64,000 bases of DNA from UBA7985 sp038141425 (GCA_038141425.1 JAYQIC010000007.1:124001-188000), one strand, 5' to 3'; numbered from the stretch's first letter, positions 1-8,875 are shown. Notes: generated from the letters alone by a model not told the origin. Numbers and translations are program-made.

Positions 1-587
1 GGTTGCAGCTGTCGTCGGTCTTGGCCCAGATGCCGATGTCGTGGAATTTCATCGCGGCGCGGTCTTCGGCGGCGCCGGTGACGGCAAACTTGAACTTGCG
101 CGGCAGAAACGCGAATTCCGGGTGCAGCATCGACCATTGCCGCAGCAGCTCGGAGACCGGACGCGGGTCAACAAACTCATCCGCCGCCACCCCGGCGAAG
201 GGGTCGGAGGTGACGTTGCGGATACAGTTGCCCGACGTCTGGATCGCATGCATCTGCACCGAAGCCAGATGGTCGAGAATATCGGGGGTATCGACCAGCT
301 TGGGCCAGTTGAACTGAATGTTCTGCCGGGTGGTGAAATGCCCGTAGCCCTTGTCATAGGTATCGGCGATGTAGCCCAGCTTGCGCAGCTGGGTGCTGTT
401 CAGCTCACCGTAAGGGATGGCGATGCGCAGCATGTAGGCGTGGAGCTGCAGATACAGCCCGTTCTGCAGGCGCAGCGGGCGGAACTCTTCTTCACTGAGC
501 TGGCCGGTCAGGCGTCGCTCGACCTGGTCGCGGAACTCGCGCGCGCGGTCCTCCACGAAGGCCTGATCGTGGGTGTCGTAGGCGTAC
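1..587 (-). CDS. cysI: Sulfite/nitrite reductase hemoprotein, N-terminal part (runs off the left edge)
   Basis: This is the N-terminal ~195 residues of a ferredoxin-type nitrite/sulfite reductase, which reduces sulfite to sulfide with siroheme and a 4Fe-4S cluster. The start MYAYDTHDQAFVEDRAREF leads into family-typical stretches: LRLQNGLYLQLHAYMLRIAI, then GYGHFTTRQNIQFNWP and QTSGNCIRNVTSDPF. The catalytic C-terminal half with the cluster cysteines lies outside the window. It follows DUF2849 by 4 nt and the siroheme gene, so it is the third gene of a sulfur-assimilation operon. The frame is clean within the window. Confidence 0.9.
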
Positions 588-591
588 ATGT

Positions 592-933
592 TCAGCGATC
601 CCTAGGCTGCGTGGCGGTTCTCGGTGTCCGTCGCTGGCACGTTGGTACAGGCACGCTCGGCCCCGCCAGGCGGCGGATTTCCCGCAGTTTCAGCGGCATG
701 GGCCCGGTACTGTCTTCGGGCCGCAAAGCGACCAGATAGGCGCCGACGACCCGATTGGCGGTTTCTTCAGCCTGACCCTTTGAAAGCAGGGCTTGGGCAG
801 TCTCCGTTCCCTGACTGATCAGGGCGTCGTTGATATCCGAGGTCCAGCTTTCGTCGGCTGACCAGAACACGATATCGCCGATGCGGACATCATTGGCGGT
901 CAGGACCGCCTTGGTGGGGAGTGCATTGGCCAT
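592..933 (-). CDS. DUF2849 family protein
   Basis: A 113-residue protein of unknown biochemical role. Its core (VLTANDVRIGDIVFWS, then ALLSKGQAEETANRVVGAYL) matches DUF2849, a small family found beside sulfite reductase genes in alphaproteobacteria. It sits between the siroheme gene (2-nt gap) and cysI (4-nt gap), so it is almost certainly cotranscribed and probably serves sulfite reduction (inference from context). The last ~20 residues are unusually arginine-rich. A +1 reading of the same DNA would end in TDTENRHAA at about 598, so the C-terminus may be slightly frameshifted. Confidence 0.8.
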   Translation of the reverse strand: MANALPTKAVLTANDVRIGDIVFWSADESWTSDINDALISQGTETAQALLSKGQAEETANRVVGAYLVALRPEDSTGPMPLKLREIRRLAGPSVPVPTCQRRTPRTATQPRDR

Positions 934-935
934 CT

Positions 936-1991
936 CTAAGCTGCCTTTCGTGCAGGGTTGGTGGTCCGGCGTGCGTCCGGATGTTGGTTCAAAGTCTCGA
1001 TGGATTTGGTCTGGCCAGAGGGGGCTTTCTGGAGTTCGGCTTCGATCCCCGGGATGAGCCGCACGGCAAAACCCGCAGCGCGCGCGGCGCGAAGTTCAGC
1101 ATAGGCCAGGTGACCGCTGCCGCTGACCAGCCGCGTGACGCTGTGCCCGGCACGCAGATGGTCGAGCAGGGCTGTGGTCGCGCCCAGACCATGGGTTTCG
1201 ATGATCGCTTCCCGGCGTGCCAGTTCCAGCACGGCGCGCGACACCAGCGGTTCGGAGAGCACGACATCAGCGTTGTCCAGCGCCTGATGCCCGGCCACAG
1301 TCAGCAGGTCGGCCTGCCCGGCACCAGTTCCGACGATGGTCAGGCGCCCGGCTGATGGTGCGGTTCCCACCGCGTGGCTCGACAGCAGGTCCTGGCCCAA
1401 TGCCTCGATATCGGCGGCTTTCGTCAGGCGCTGTTCCCGCGCGCCACTGAAAAAGCGCTGCCAGAAGTCGCGCCGGGCACCGCCCGCGGGCAGGCTATGG
1501 GCCACGGCTTCCCGCAGCGAAGCCGCGATCCGGGCGATGAGACCCAGCCCCGGCTCGAGCATAAATTCGACCTGCGCTTTAATCCGTCGCGCGAGAACCG
1601 GCGCCGTGCCCTCGGTGCCAATCGCCACCACCACCGGGTCGCGATCGACCAGCGCCGGGGTGGAAAAATCAGAAACGGCGGGCTGATCGGCAGCACAGAC
1701 GAGGATACCGGCAGCGCGAAGACGGGTCGCCAGTCGGGCATCCAGCGCCTCGTCGCCGGTCGCGGCGTAGGCAAAGGCGATGTTTTCAGGCAGGTCGAAG
1801 GTCAGTGGGTTGGTCCGCACACGGATCACGCCATCAAGCGCCAGCAACGGCGCTTCGAAGTGCGGGGCGATGGCGATTACCGTGGCTTCGGTTTTAAGCA
1901 GCAGGCGCAGCTTAGCCGCAGCCTCTTCGCCGCCACCGAAGACGATGACGCTGCGATCAGCAACGTCGATGAACAGGGGGAAGGCTTTCAT
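936..1991 (-). CDS. cysG: Siroheme synthase-like protein: precorrin-2 dehydrogenase/ferrochelatase plus a half methyltransferase domain
   Basis: Residues ~1–210 form the CysG N-terminal module, an NAD-binding precorrin-2 dehydrogenase/sirohydrochlorin ferrochelatase (FIDVADRSVIVFGGGEEAAAK at the start, then ADQPAVSDFSTPALVDRDPV and IGTEGTAPVLARRIK). Residues ~217–325 resemble the first half of uroporphyrinogen-III methyltransferase (LTIVGTGAGQADLLTVAG), but the glycine-rich loops are altered and the protein ends at 351 residues, against ~460 for full CysG. DUF2849 starts 2 nt after the stop, so there is no room for a hidden second half. Dehydrogenase/chelatase activity is likely. Methyltransferase activity is unlikely, and a separate CobA-type enzyme is then expected elsewhere. 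Confidence 0.85.
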   Translation of the reverse strand: MKAFPLFIDVADRSVIVFGGGEEAAAKLRLLLKTEATVIAIAPHFEAPLLALDGVIRVRTNPLTFDLPENIAFAYAATGDEALDARLATRLRAAGILVCAADQPAVSDFSTPALVDRDPVVVAIGTEGTAPVLARRIKAQVEFMLEPGLGLIARIAASLREAVAHSLPAGGARRDFWQRFFSGAREQRLTKAADIEALGQDLLSSHAVGTAPSAGRLTIVGTGAGQADLLTVAGHQALDNADVVLSEPLVSRAVLELARREAIIETHGLGATTALLDHLRAGHSVTRLVSGSGHLAYAELRAARAAGFAVRLIPGIEAELQKAPSGQTKSIETLNQHPDARRTTNPARKAA

Positions 1992-2027
1992 GGCTCACTC
2001 CGTGGAACGCCCATCAAATGTGCCAAT

Positions 2028-2053
2028 TTCCCAAATAATCACAATATGGGAGA
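2028..2053. promoter_or_regulatory. Candidate operator upstream of the cysG–DUF2849–cysI operon
   Basis: Within an AT-rich patch ~40–60 nt upstream of the cysG start lie two arms, TTCCCA (2028–2033) and TGGGAGA (2047–2053), separated by 13 nt. This imperfect dyad is where a regulator of sulfur assimilation could bind. No regulator is identified; this is inference from position and symmetry only. Confidence 0.3.
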
Positions 2054-2073
2054 AAAAATAAGCCTGAAATAAC

Positions 2074-2119
2074 AAAAGGCGCGAGATATCACAGCACGGC
2101 GTGCTGTTTCGCGCCTTTT
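2074..2119 (-). terminator. Intrinsic terminator downstream of HU
   Basis: A perfect 11-bp outer stem (AAAAGGCGCGA at 2074–2084 with TCGCGCCTTTT at 2109–2119) encloses a second 6-bp stem (CAGCAC/GTGCTG at 2092–2097 and 2101–2106). The A/T ends give a U-tract in either direction. It lies between the HU stop and the cys operon and would end HU transcription. Confidence 0.75.
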
Positions 2120-2189
2120 CGTAGGAATATGTTCTGCCAGATGGCGACCGAGCTGAATTCAGTTTCGGTCGCGATCAGCAGATGGGGCC

Positions 2190-2477
2190 TTAGGAACCAG
2201 CCAGAGCGTTCTTCAGAGCGGTCGAAGCCTTGAAGGAAGCAACGCGCTTCTCAGGGATCTGGATCGTCGCGCCCGTCGACGGGTTGCGGCCGGTGCGTGC
2301 TGCCCGTACTTCGGACTTGATGGTCGCGAAGGAGCCCATAGCGACATCGTTACCGGCAACCAGTTCCCCCTGAACGGAAGACAGGTAAGCTTCGATGGTA
2401 GACTTGGCCTGAGCTTCGGACACGCCGGCACTCTTTGCTGCTGCGGAAACCAGAGCGGTATGTGCGGTTTTGGACAT
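2190..2477 (-). CDS. HU-family DNA-binding protein
   Basis: A 95-residue histone-like protein that bends DNA as a dimer in the nucleoid. The N-terminal helices (KTAHTALVSAAAKSAGVSEA) and the arm region ending in GRNPSTGATIQIPEKRVASF are characteristic; RNP at the arm tip includes the intercalating proline. The length is normal. It is monocistronic, with a terminator at 2074–2119. Upstream lies a nested inverted repeat (2571–2673) that may overlap its 5' region. The TNP-like binding loop distinguishes HU poorly from IHF, but the sequence fits HU better. Confidence 0.92.
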   Translation of the reverse strand: MSKTAHTALVSAAAKSAGVSEAQAKSTIEAYLSSVQGELVAGNDVAMGSFATIKSEVRAARTGRNPSTGATIQIPEKRVASFKASTALKNALAGS

Positions 2478-2570
2478 CGTTGTTACTCCCTTGTGTCATG
2501 GCGCATTCGCACCATCCCGATTGAGCCTTTGGTTTACTCAATCTTGGCCCACAACAAAAGAGATTATGCG

Positions 2571-2673
2571 CATTTTCAGCCCTAAACAGACTGATTCGTG
2601 GGGAAAATGGGCAATTTCAACCGCCTTGAGCAGCGTTGAACAATTCAAATGGCAGGTTTTAGGGCTGAAAATG
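2571..2673. repeat. 103-bp nested inverted repeat upstream of HU
   Basis: Perfect 16-bp arms (CATTTTCAGCCCTAAA at 2571–2586; its reverse complement at 2658–2673) flank 71 bp containing a second perfect 6-bp pair (TTCAAC at 2619–2624, GTTGAA at 2635–2640). No ORF is convincing inside. It could be a small MITE-like element, a structured RNA, or a cruciform-forming site. I see no target-site duplication. Confidence 0.6.
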
Positions 2674-2687
2674 GCCCGAAGCGCCCA

Positions 2688-2721
2688 GCCCGAACCCCCT
2701 ACAGATCGGGGGGTTTCGGGC
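2688..2721 (-). terminator. Hairpin downstream of the 2756 gene
   Basis: GCCCGAACCCCC (2688–2699) pairs with GGGGGGTTTCGGGC (2708–2721), with one bulge and a 7–8-nt loop. It lies just past the stop of the minus-strand gene ending at 2756. There is no clear U-tract, so a factor-independent role is uncertain. Confidence 0.4.
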
Positions 2722-2755
2722 CGGACTTCAGACCAAAACAGCCTTGGGAGGGCGT

Positions 2756-3046
2756 TTAGGACCCCGGTGTGAAGGCTTCGTCACCCATGATGGTGATGAC
2801 GTTGGACTCCAGGATAGCGCCTGCAGCAGCGCGCTTGGCCCGCAGTTCTTCGTGGGTCGCAAAGGCCTTCATGGCTTCCGGGGAGTCGAATTCGATGATC
2901 ACCATCATCTTGTTGTCGTCTTCCTTGGTGGCACCGGCAAAGACGAGACGCGCACCGAGGGCATTTAGTTCAGCCTCGTTTTCGAAGTACATTTCCTTCC
3001 ACGGCTTGAAACCGCGTTCCAGATCCTGAGTTAGTTGGACGAACAT
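2756..3046 (-). CDS. Small uncharacterised protein, DUF3764-like (dimeric α/β-barrel type)
   Basis: A 96-residue protein starting MFVQLTQDLERGFKPWKEMY. The start at 3046 is chosen because a strong AGGGAG ribosome-binding site sits 8 nt upstream; an in-frame upstream extension to 3154 has none. The pattern of a short β-strand, helix, then MMVIIEFDSPEAMKAFATHEEL is typical of small ferredoxin-like barrel proteins (DUF3764/monooxygenase-like). No catalytic residues can be assigned. It is monocistronic, divergent from the acetyltransferase at 3270. Confidence 0.6.
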   Translation of the reverse strand: MFVQLTQDLERGFKPWKEMYFENEAELNALGARLVFAGATKEDDNKMMVIIEFDSPEAMKAFATHEELRAKRAAAGAILESNVITIMGDEAFTPGS

Positions 3047-3269
3047 GCGTTGATCTCCCTGTGAAGTCGCTGAGTTGCCTATTTTTCTAGTGAAACAAGT
3101 GTGATCGCATTGCTGATGCATCGCAATCGCTTTGGACCGGTCGGGAACGAGCAATTTAAGCAGTTTTGACTTAGGCGTATCAGCGATGGCCCTTGCACTG
3201 GCGGCTGGACCCTTTGGATTTGCCCCGTACTATGGCTCACCATTGATCGTGAAGCACAGGGGACGAACC

Positions 3270-3722
3270 ATGACCGACGCCATCACCATTCGCCCACTCC
3301 GCCGCGAGGACCACGCCGACTGGTCCCGGCTCTGGACCGGCTACCTCGAGTTCTATGAAACGCAGCTGAGCGAAGAGGTATATCGGGTCTCGTTCGAGCG
3401 ATTGCTGATGGATGATCCACACGAGTACAGCGGTTTGATCGCCGAGGTCGACGGCCAGCCCGTCGGGCTGGCCCATTTCCTGTTTCACCGGTCCATGTGG
3501 ACCGTCGAGAACACCTGCTATCTAATGGATCTGTTCGTTGATCCGACCATCCGGGGGAAGGGCGTTGGCCGCGCGCTGATCGAGGCGGTGCATGCGGCGG
3601 CCAAGGCGGCTGGGGTCACCGAGACCTACTGGCAGACCCAGGAGTTCAACTACAAGGGCCGCATGCTCTATGATCAGGTGGCCAGCCGGACGCCCTTCAT
3701 CATCTATTCCAAGGAGGACTGA
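3270..3722 (+). CDS. GNAT family N-acetyltransferase
   Basis: A 150-residue GCN5-type acetyltransferase using acetyl-CoA; the acceptor is unknown. MTDAITIRPLRREDHADW is the usual β1/α1 start. LMDLFVDPTIRGKGVGRALI contains the acetyl-CoA pyrophosphate loop (RGKGVG), followed by AGVTETYWQTQEFNYKGRMLYD near the C-terminus. The start at 3270 has an AGGGGA site upstream; longer in-frame starts look spurious. It converges with the hydrolase at 3765. Confidence 0.88.
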   Translation: MTDAITIRPLRREDHADWSRLWTGYLEFYETQLSEEVYRVSFERLLMDDPHEYSGLIAEVDGQPVGLAHFLFHRSMWTVENTCYLMDLFVDPTIRGKGVGRALIEAVHAAAKAAGVTETYWQTQEFNYKGRMLYDQVASRTPFIIYSKED

Positions 3723-3764
3723 GCCGGCGCGTCGTCCCCGCCGGCCCTGACACAGGACCCGGCC

Positions 3765-4817
3765 CTAGCGGTCGGCGCAGAGCATCCGGGTCGCACGCTG
3801 GTCGAGACCGGGCAATGCGCCATGACCCCCGAAGCGGTATTCGAAATACTCGTTGGTGATCATGTCTGAACGGGGCTTGAGCGCCCGGTCCAGCGCCCGT
3901 GCATTGCCAACCGGAACGATGGTGTCGCGCACGCCATGGTGGGTCTGCACCCGCTCGGGCAACAGGTCGGCAAAGTGCAGCGCAGAGCCGCCCAGCAGCT
4001 GCATGCGCAGCTCTTCAAAGCTCGTCTGGCCGTCGTAGTAGGCCTCGACGAAGGTCCCGGGAAAGCCGTAGTAGGGGCTGACTTCCTCACCGCGCAGGTG
4101 CCCGATGACGCCGTTGATCATGTCGGGATAGGTGAGCACGTCGGTCGGGCCAAAGACGTTGACCACCCGATCAACCCGGGGGTCGCGGATCCCCAGCATC
4201 AGGGAAACACCGCCACCGCGCGAGTAGCCCCATGCGCTGACATCGTTGTCCTGCGCGCCGGGGTAGTTGTCCACGACGCCGGAGATCAGTGCCATGACGT
4301 CGATGACGTCACGGTTGATCAGGCTCTTTTCGCCTGTGCTCTCGTAGGTGTCGTCGAAGATCCGCAGTTCTTCGCCGCGGAAGCTGGGGACAACAACGAA
4401 GAAGTCGGCGAGGCAGTCATCGACAAGTTCGAAGGCCCATTCGGCTTCGATGCCGTCCCAACCGCCGTGGTTGAGCACGAGGATCGGCGCGGGCTGCCCG
4501 GGGCGGTAGTCCTGTGGCGTGCGAACGGCAGAGTAGTGGCGGTTGCCCTCCACCCGCTGGCTGACAACGTCGAGCCGGTAGCCTTCGTCTTCGAAGCTGT
4601 CTTCAACCTTCCACCGTGTGGCGGGCGCCACCGGCTCTGCCCAGGCGTCGAGGACAGCGCTTCGCTCAGCGGCGGTCGGCGGCGCGAAAATGCGCTGCAG
4701 GGTTTCAGCCTGAGAGGCGCCGGCGAGGCCCAGTGCGACCGTGGTGGCGCAGAGGGCCGCCGCCGCCGCGGTGGCCTTTGCCTTGGACTTCCAGCCAGAC
4801 AGGCCGCCTGCAATCAA
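3765..4817 (-). CDS. Secreted α/β-hydrolase (S9/dienelactone hydrolase-like)
   Basis: A 350-residue exported hydrolase. A basic start is followed by a hydrophobic segment and the likely signal-peptidase site ASQA at residues ~34–37. The catalytic triad is readable: nucleophile Ser199 in GYSRGG, Asp298 in GVRDTIVPV, and His332 in GGHGAL. LVLNHGGWDG supplies the oxyanion-hole HGG. Substrate is unknown (peptide or ester). The start is a TTG without an obvious ribosome-binding site, so the true start may differ slightly. It appears to be a single gene. Confidence 0.8.
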   Translation of the reverse strand: MIAGGLSGWKSKAKATAAAAALCATTVALGLAGASQAETLQRIFAPPTAAERSAVLDAWAEPVAPATRWKVEDSFEDEGYRLDVVSQRVEGNRHYSAVRTPQDYRPGQPAPILVLNHGGWDGIEAEWAFELVDDCLADFFVVVPSFRGEELRIFDDTYESTGEKSLINRDVIDVMALISGVVDNYPGAQDNDVSAWGYSRGGGVSLMLGIRDPRVDRVVNVFGPTDVLTYPDMINGVIGHLRGEEVSPYYGFPGTFVEAYYDGQTSFEELRMQLLGGSALHFADLLPERVQTHHGVRDTIVPVGNARALDRALKPRSDMITNEYFEYRFGGHGALPGLDQRATRMLCADR

Positions 4818-4993
4818 GGAGCGGGAGGGGAGAGCGGAGGGGTGGAGGCGTGGTGATAGGGCATGGTGCTGCTCGGTTCCGGGTTGTGGTGGTTCGTGTC
4901 ATTACCCCACCTTACACAACGCAGAACCGAGAGCGTTTACAAGCCTTAGCCAGAATCTCACCTTTTTATGTCAAAGGTGAATGATTTTTTCGC

Positions 4994-5421
4994 CTACTTC
5001 GCGTTCAGCTTGGAGAGACAGGCGATCAAGGTGATCAGCGGGATCAGCATGAACAGGGCGGCGAAGATGTTGAATCCGTTGAAACCGTTGTACCCGAAGG
5101 TGCTGGCCATACCCCCGCAATGAACTGCGTGCCCATCATGGCGACGACTGCGATGGCGCCGATGCGGGCCCGAGCCGGGTTTGCGGACAACAGGCCGATG
5201 AAAAAGATGATCGCGCCCATGCCGAGCATGTGGGCGAACCACACCACTTCGACGACCGCCGCGATGTTCAGCTCACGCTCGGTCAGCTCGCCCGTCCAGA
5301 AGGTGCTGGCGGAGCTTACTGCCTGACCGCTAATCAGAGCGATCCCGGTGAAGACAACCAGAAAGGCGCCCATGACCATGAGCCAGAGCCGTGTATTCAG
5401 AATTGTACCGAGAAGTTGCAT
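4994..5421 (-). CDS. Four-helix integral membrane protein of unknown function (one frameshift)
   Basis: A ~142-residue membrane protein. The first part (MQLLGTILNTRLWLMVMGAF onward) and the last part (GGMASTFGYNGFNGFN to the stop at 4994) are in different frames. The switch falls at a run of five C (5112–5116); one added base restores a continuous protein with four hydrophobic segments. AGGGGA precedes the ATG at 5421. I do not recognise the family. Neighbours do not suggest a pathway. Confidence 0.65.
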
Positions 5422-5640
5422 CGGAGTTCCCCTTGAGTGATGCCAGAATGGTTGCATACGAATTCACTAATTTAGCAACGCTGTCTATTTAAATGGAACT
5501 AGAGAGACCCTTTTCTCACGAAAGGCGCCAGTCTATCGGCGGATCTTTCGTTGTCGGCGTCGGATTTTAGTGCACTTTGTTCCGGGAGCTTTGCCACCGA
5601 GCCGCTCGGTCTGGCCGACCAACAGGATTGGATTTTTTCT

Positions 5641-6774
5641 ATGCGTTCTTCACAGCTGTTCTCGCCGATCACCCTGGGCGGGATCGAACTGAGCAACCGG
5701 ATCGTGGTGGCACCCATGTGCCAGTACAGTGCCGACGACGGCAGCGCCACCGACTGGCATCTCATGCACCTGGGTCAGTTTGCGGTCAGCGGCGTGGGCC
5801 TGATCTTCGTGGAAGCCACCGGCGTCAGCCCGGAAGCGCGGATTTCTCCCGGCTGTCTGGGGCTGTGGTCCGATGAGAATCAGGAGGCATTGGCTCGTGT
5901 GGTCGGGTTCTGCCGCGACTACGGTAACGCCACGATGGGCATTCAGCTGGCCCACGCCGGGCGCAAGGCCTCGACCGATCTGCCCTGGTACGGCGGCGCG
6001 CCAATCCCTGCGGCTGACCCTCGGGGCTGGCAAACGGTTGCCCCGTCCTCGACGCCCTACAACGATGCCTTTGAAACACCGACTGCGCTGGACGATGAGG
6101 GGCTGGCGAAGATCGTCGATGACTTTGTTGCCGCAGCCCGGCGGGCCGACGAAATCGGCTTTGACGTGGTCGAAGTGCACATGGCCCACGGCTACCTGAT
6201 GCACCAGTTCCTGTCGCCGTTGAGCAACCAGCGCAACGACGCTTACGGCGGTGCGCTGGAAGGGCGGATGCGGTTCCCGCTGGAGGTTTTCGCCGCCGTT
6301 CGTGCGGTCTGGCCCAAGACCAAGGCGCTGGGCGTCCGGATCTCCGCCACCGACTGGGTCGAGGGCTCAAGCTGGACGGTCGAGGAAGCCAGCCGATTTA
6401 CCGCTGCGCTCTATGCCGCCGGCGCTGACTTCATCGACGTTTCCAGCGGTGGCAACTCACCGGCGCAGCAGATCGAAGCCGGTCCGGGCTATCAGACCGG
6501 CTTTGCCGCAACCATAAGGCGCGAGGTCGGCATTCCGACCATGGCGGTTGGGCAGATCACGGAGCCACGGCAGGCCGAAGCCATCCTGCGCTCCGGTCAG
6601 GCGGATATGGTGGCGCTGGCGCGCGGTATGCTGATTAACCCGCGTTGGGCCTGGCATGCCGCAGAAGCGCTGGATGCCGAGGCGACCTTTGCCCCGCAAT
6701 ACATGCGTTCGAGCCGGGCGCTCCGCGGTGAACCAGTGCCGGGGAACCCGCCGGTGAAGGCGCGCAAGGACTGA
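5641..6774 (+). CDS. NADH:flavin oxidoreductase, old yellow enzyme family (YqjM-like)
   Basis: A 377-residue FMN-dependent ene-reductase that reduces activated C=C bonds with NAD(P)H. YqjM-class features are visible: APMCQYSADDG (redox-tuning Cys), QLAHAGRKAS, the substrate-binding HMAHGYLMHQFLSP, GVRISATDW, and the phosphate-binding VGQITEP and MVALARGMLINP. I chose ATG 5641; the in-frame extension to 5551 lacks family similarity. It converges with the VOC gene at 6782. The physiological substrate is unknown. Confidence 0.92.
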   Translation: MRSSQLFSPITLGGIELSNRIVVAPMCQYSADDGSATDWHLMHLGQFAVSGVGLIFVEATGVSPEARISPGCLGLWSDENQEALARVVGFCRDYGNATMGIQLAHAGRKASTDLPWYGGAPIPAADPRGWQTVAPSSTPYNDAFETPTALDDEGLAKIVDDFVAAARRADEIGFDVVEVHMAHGYLMHQFLSPLSNQRNDAYGGALEGRMRFPLEVFAAVRAVWPKTKALGVRISATDWVEGSSWTVEEASRFTAALYAAGADFIDVSSGGNSPAQQIEAGPGYQTGFAATIRREVGIPTMAVGQITEPRQAEAILRSGQADMVALARGMLINPRWAWHAAEALDAEATFAPQYMRSSRALRGEPVPGNPPVKARKD

Positions 6775-6781
6775 CGCGCTA

Positions 6782-7197
6782 CTAGTCGTCGCGGCCGGGC
6801 TCGTCTGGATTGCTGGAAAACAGTGCGATTTTGTTTCCTTGCGGGTCGCGCAGATAGCCGACGTAGAACCGCGGGCCGTAGGCTGCCCGGAACCCCGGCG
6901 CGCCCTCATCAGTGCCGCCCGCGGCCAGTGCGGCGGCGTGCAGCGCCCTGACCTGCGCCTGATTGCTGGCTTCGAAGGCCACCATGCTGCCGTTACCCGC
7001 CGACGCCGGCCGGCCGTCGAAGGGTGGTTTGACGTAGAATTCGGGCAGGGCAGGGCAGTCGGGAGATGTTTGGATCAGGGCGAAGCTGAGCCCCTCCTCA
7101 CTCTCTTCAAGGCCGTAGCCCAGGGCGGGCAGGAAGCGGCATAGAAACGCTTGGCGCGGGCGATGTCGGACGCGCCGACAGACAGGTAAGCGACCAT
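6782..7197 (-). CDS. VOC/glyoxalase-like family protein (one frameshift)
   Basis: A ~138-residue vicinal-oxygen-chelate protein. It starts MVAYLSVGASDIARAKRFY; then near 7135 the frame changes and continues FLPALGYGLEESEEGLSFAL through to YGPRFYVGYLRDPQGNKIAL. YLRDPQGNKI is the typical second βαβββ unit of this family. Substrate and metal ligands cannot be assigned safely. The downstream half alone (6782–6985) would be a truncated domain, so the two parts should be read as one gene. Confidence 0.75.
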
Positions 7198-7207
7198 CTG
7201 GATTTCT

Positions 7208-8609
7208 CTATTGGATGCTGTCGACGATCATATTGGCCATCTGGCGCAGTGGCTCGACATTGTAGGTGAAAGCGGGCGACGTGTTTACCTCGTTGATGAC
7301 GAAATCCGGATCCTCCACCAGGAGATCTTCAGAGATAAAATCGATGCTTCCCTCTTGTATGTCGAAAATCTTCATAATCTTTTGAACAACCTGACGAACC
7401 TGCTCAGGCAAATCATCTTCGGTGAAGTAATAGTTCGTATGGCCAAAGGTCCCATTTTGCTGATGTATGAAAAACACCTGATCTTTTTCGAGGACTGAGT
7501 CATACGTGAGTCCGGCCCGCTCCAGATTTGCATTGAAAACTGGCGATCGCATCATGTTTTTGAAAATGGGCCTCGGTTTGGTGAAGTTCTCACCCGGCTC
7601 GGTATCCTCGCAAAATGTTTTCAGCAATGAGCGGATGTTGCTCGAACCATCGCCAAACAGTCTGGGTCGGTACTTCTGATGAATGAAAATGATTTCACCA
7701 TCAAACAGGCAAACTCGATAGCTTTCGCCAAAAAAAATGCTTTTCAACAATGAAATCGTATTCGTTTAAATTGATTCGGTCCAAAATTGATCGTAAATAA
7801 GACTCGTCCATAATATTTGCATAGATAGCAATATTACCATTAGTATTATTTGGCTTCAGGACAATTGGGTATGAATTTTCAGCTGCAAAATCCAGAATAT
7901 CTTGCGGGCTGTATACAAACTGAGGGTCAGTGGTTGGAATGTTAGCGTCCCTGAGGATGTCACACGTCAGCTTTTTGCTCATCAGCAGCTTGACCGTCAG
8001 TTCACCGGTCGTTTCCGATAGACTGCCCCGGAACAACCGAAATTTTTCACCCTTGCCGACCATGAACGTACCGCTCTTGTCCACCTCCGTGACGGGCGCA
8101 TCTCGATCGTGGATGAACCTGAGGATGATACGCTGGTTCAGGCCTTTCAGGCCGTGTTGTTTGAGGGCTTCCTGAAACTGGCCAACCTGTTCGAGGAAAC
8201 GGGCTTGATCGAACTGTTTCGTGGGGGCGAGGAGCCCGTCTTCGAGCAAGTGCTTAAAGAGCCGCGCCGGGAGCCATCGGGGACCAACCCGCGTGGGTAG
8301 GTAGTATTGCCCATTGAGGTCGCTGCCGCGTTCCGGCTGAAAGACACCAACCTGAAACACGGGCCACTTGGCGGCGAGGCATGCGCGGTAGACCCACCCC
8401 AGCACCTGTCGGGCGCGTCCATCCAGCGGGCTCGTCTGTGGCGTCTCGAATTCAGGCTCTTCCCATGCGCCAAGGGCCCGGTCGAGAGCCTTGACCGCGT
8501 CTTTGTTAAAGGCAGCGGAGGTTGCGCCCTCGACGATGAAGCCGACGGCTGCGCCTTTGAGGCCATTCTCTGGTTCGGCTACGTAGCTAAGCTTTGATAC
8601 CAATGTCAC
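7208..8609 (-). CDS. Cyanophycin-synthetase-like ATP-grasp protein (one frameshift, AT-rich)
   Basis: A ~465-residue protein starting at a GTG. The N-terminal ~170 residues are not recognised. After that, KLLMSKKLTCDILRDANIPT, YPIVLKPNNTNGN and the ending SEDLLVEDPDFVINEVNTSP form an ATP-grasp ligase fold resembling the ATP-grasp of cyanophycin synthetase (GDGSSNIRSLL matches its GDG-TIREL motif), with no Mur-ligase domain. The frame shifts at a run of eight A (7730–7737); with seven, VEKHFFGESYRVCLFDGEI reads through. Base composition is visibly more AT-rich than its neighbours, suggesting horizontal acquisition. It probably forms an amide or peptide bond; the substrate is unknown. Confidence 0.7.
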
Positions 8610-8875
8610 GCTGGGCTCGCCTTTTCAGGTTTCCGGGATCAGGCATCCTAAAAAGGTGCGCTGTCTTAGATCGTGAGGAAATCCATGCGTCTGTAAAGGG
8701 CCAGCATGTTGAGGCGAGGTGAAACACCCTAAAAATGCAGTGGTTTTATATCGGTGAGCCTGCACGGATGACTTGGGTGCAAAACGACCCGATCAGCAGT
8801 TCAGGGCACTCTATCCGCTGCGGGCAGCAGTGAGGGCCGTCGCATTCGATGGCCCTCGCTGGTCTGTCTCAGATT

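Noticed and set aside
3936..4856. 306-codon plus-strand frame
   Set aside because: Antisense to the secreted hydrolase, which has signal peptide and catalytic triad.
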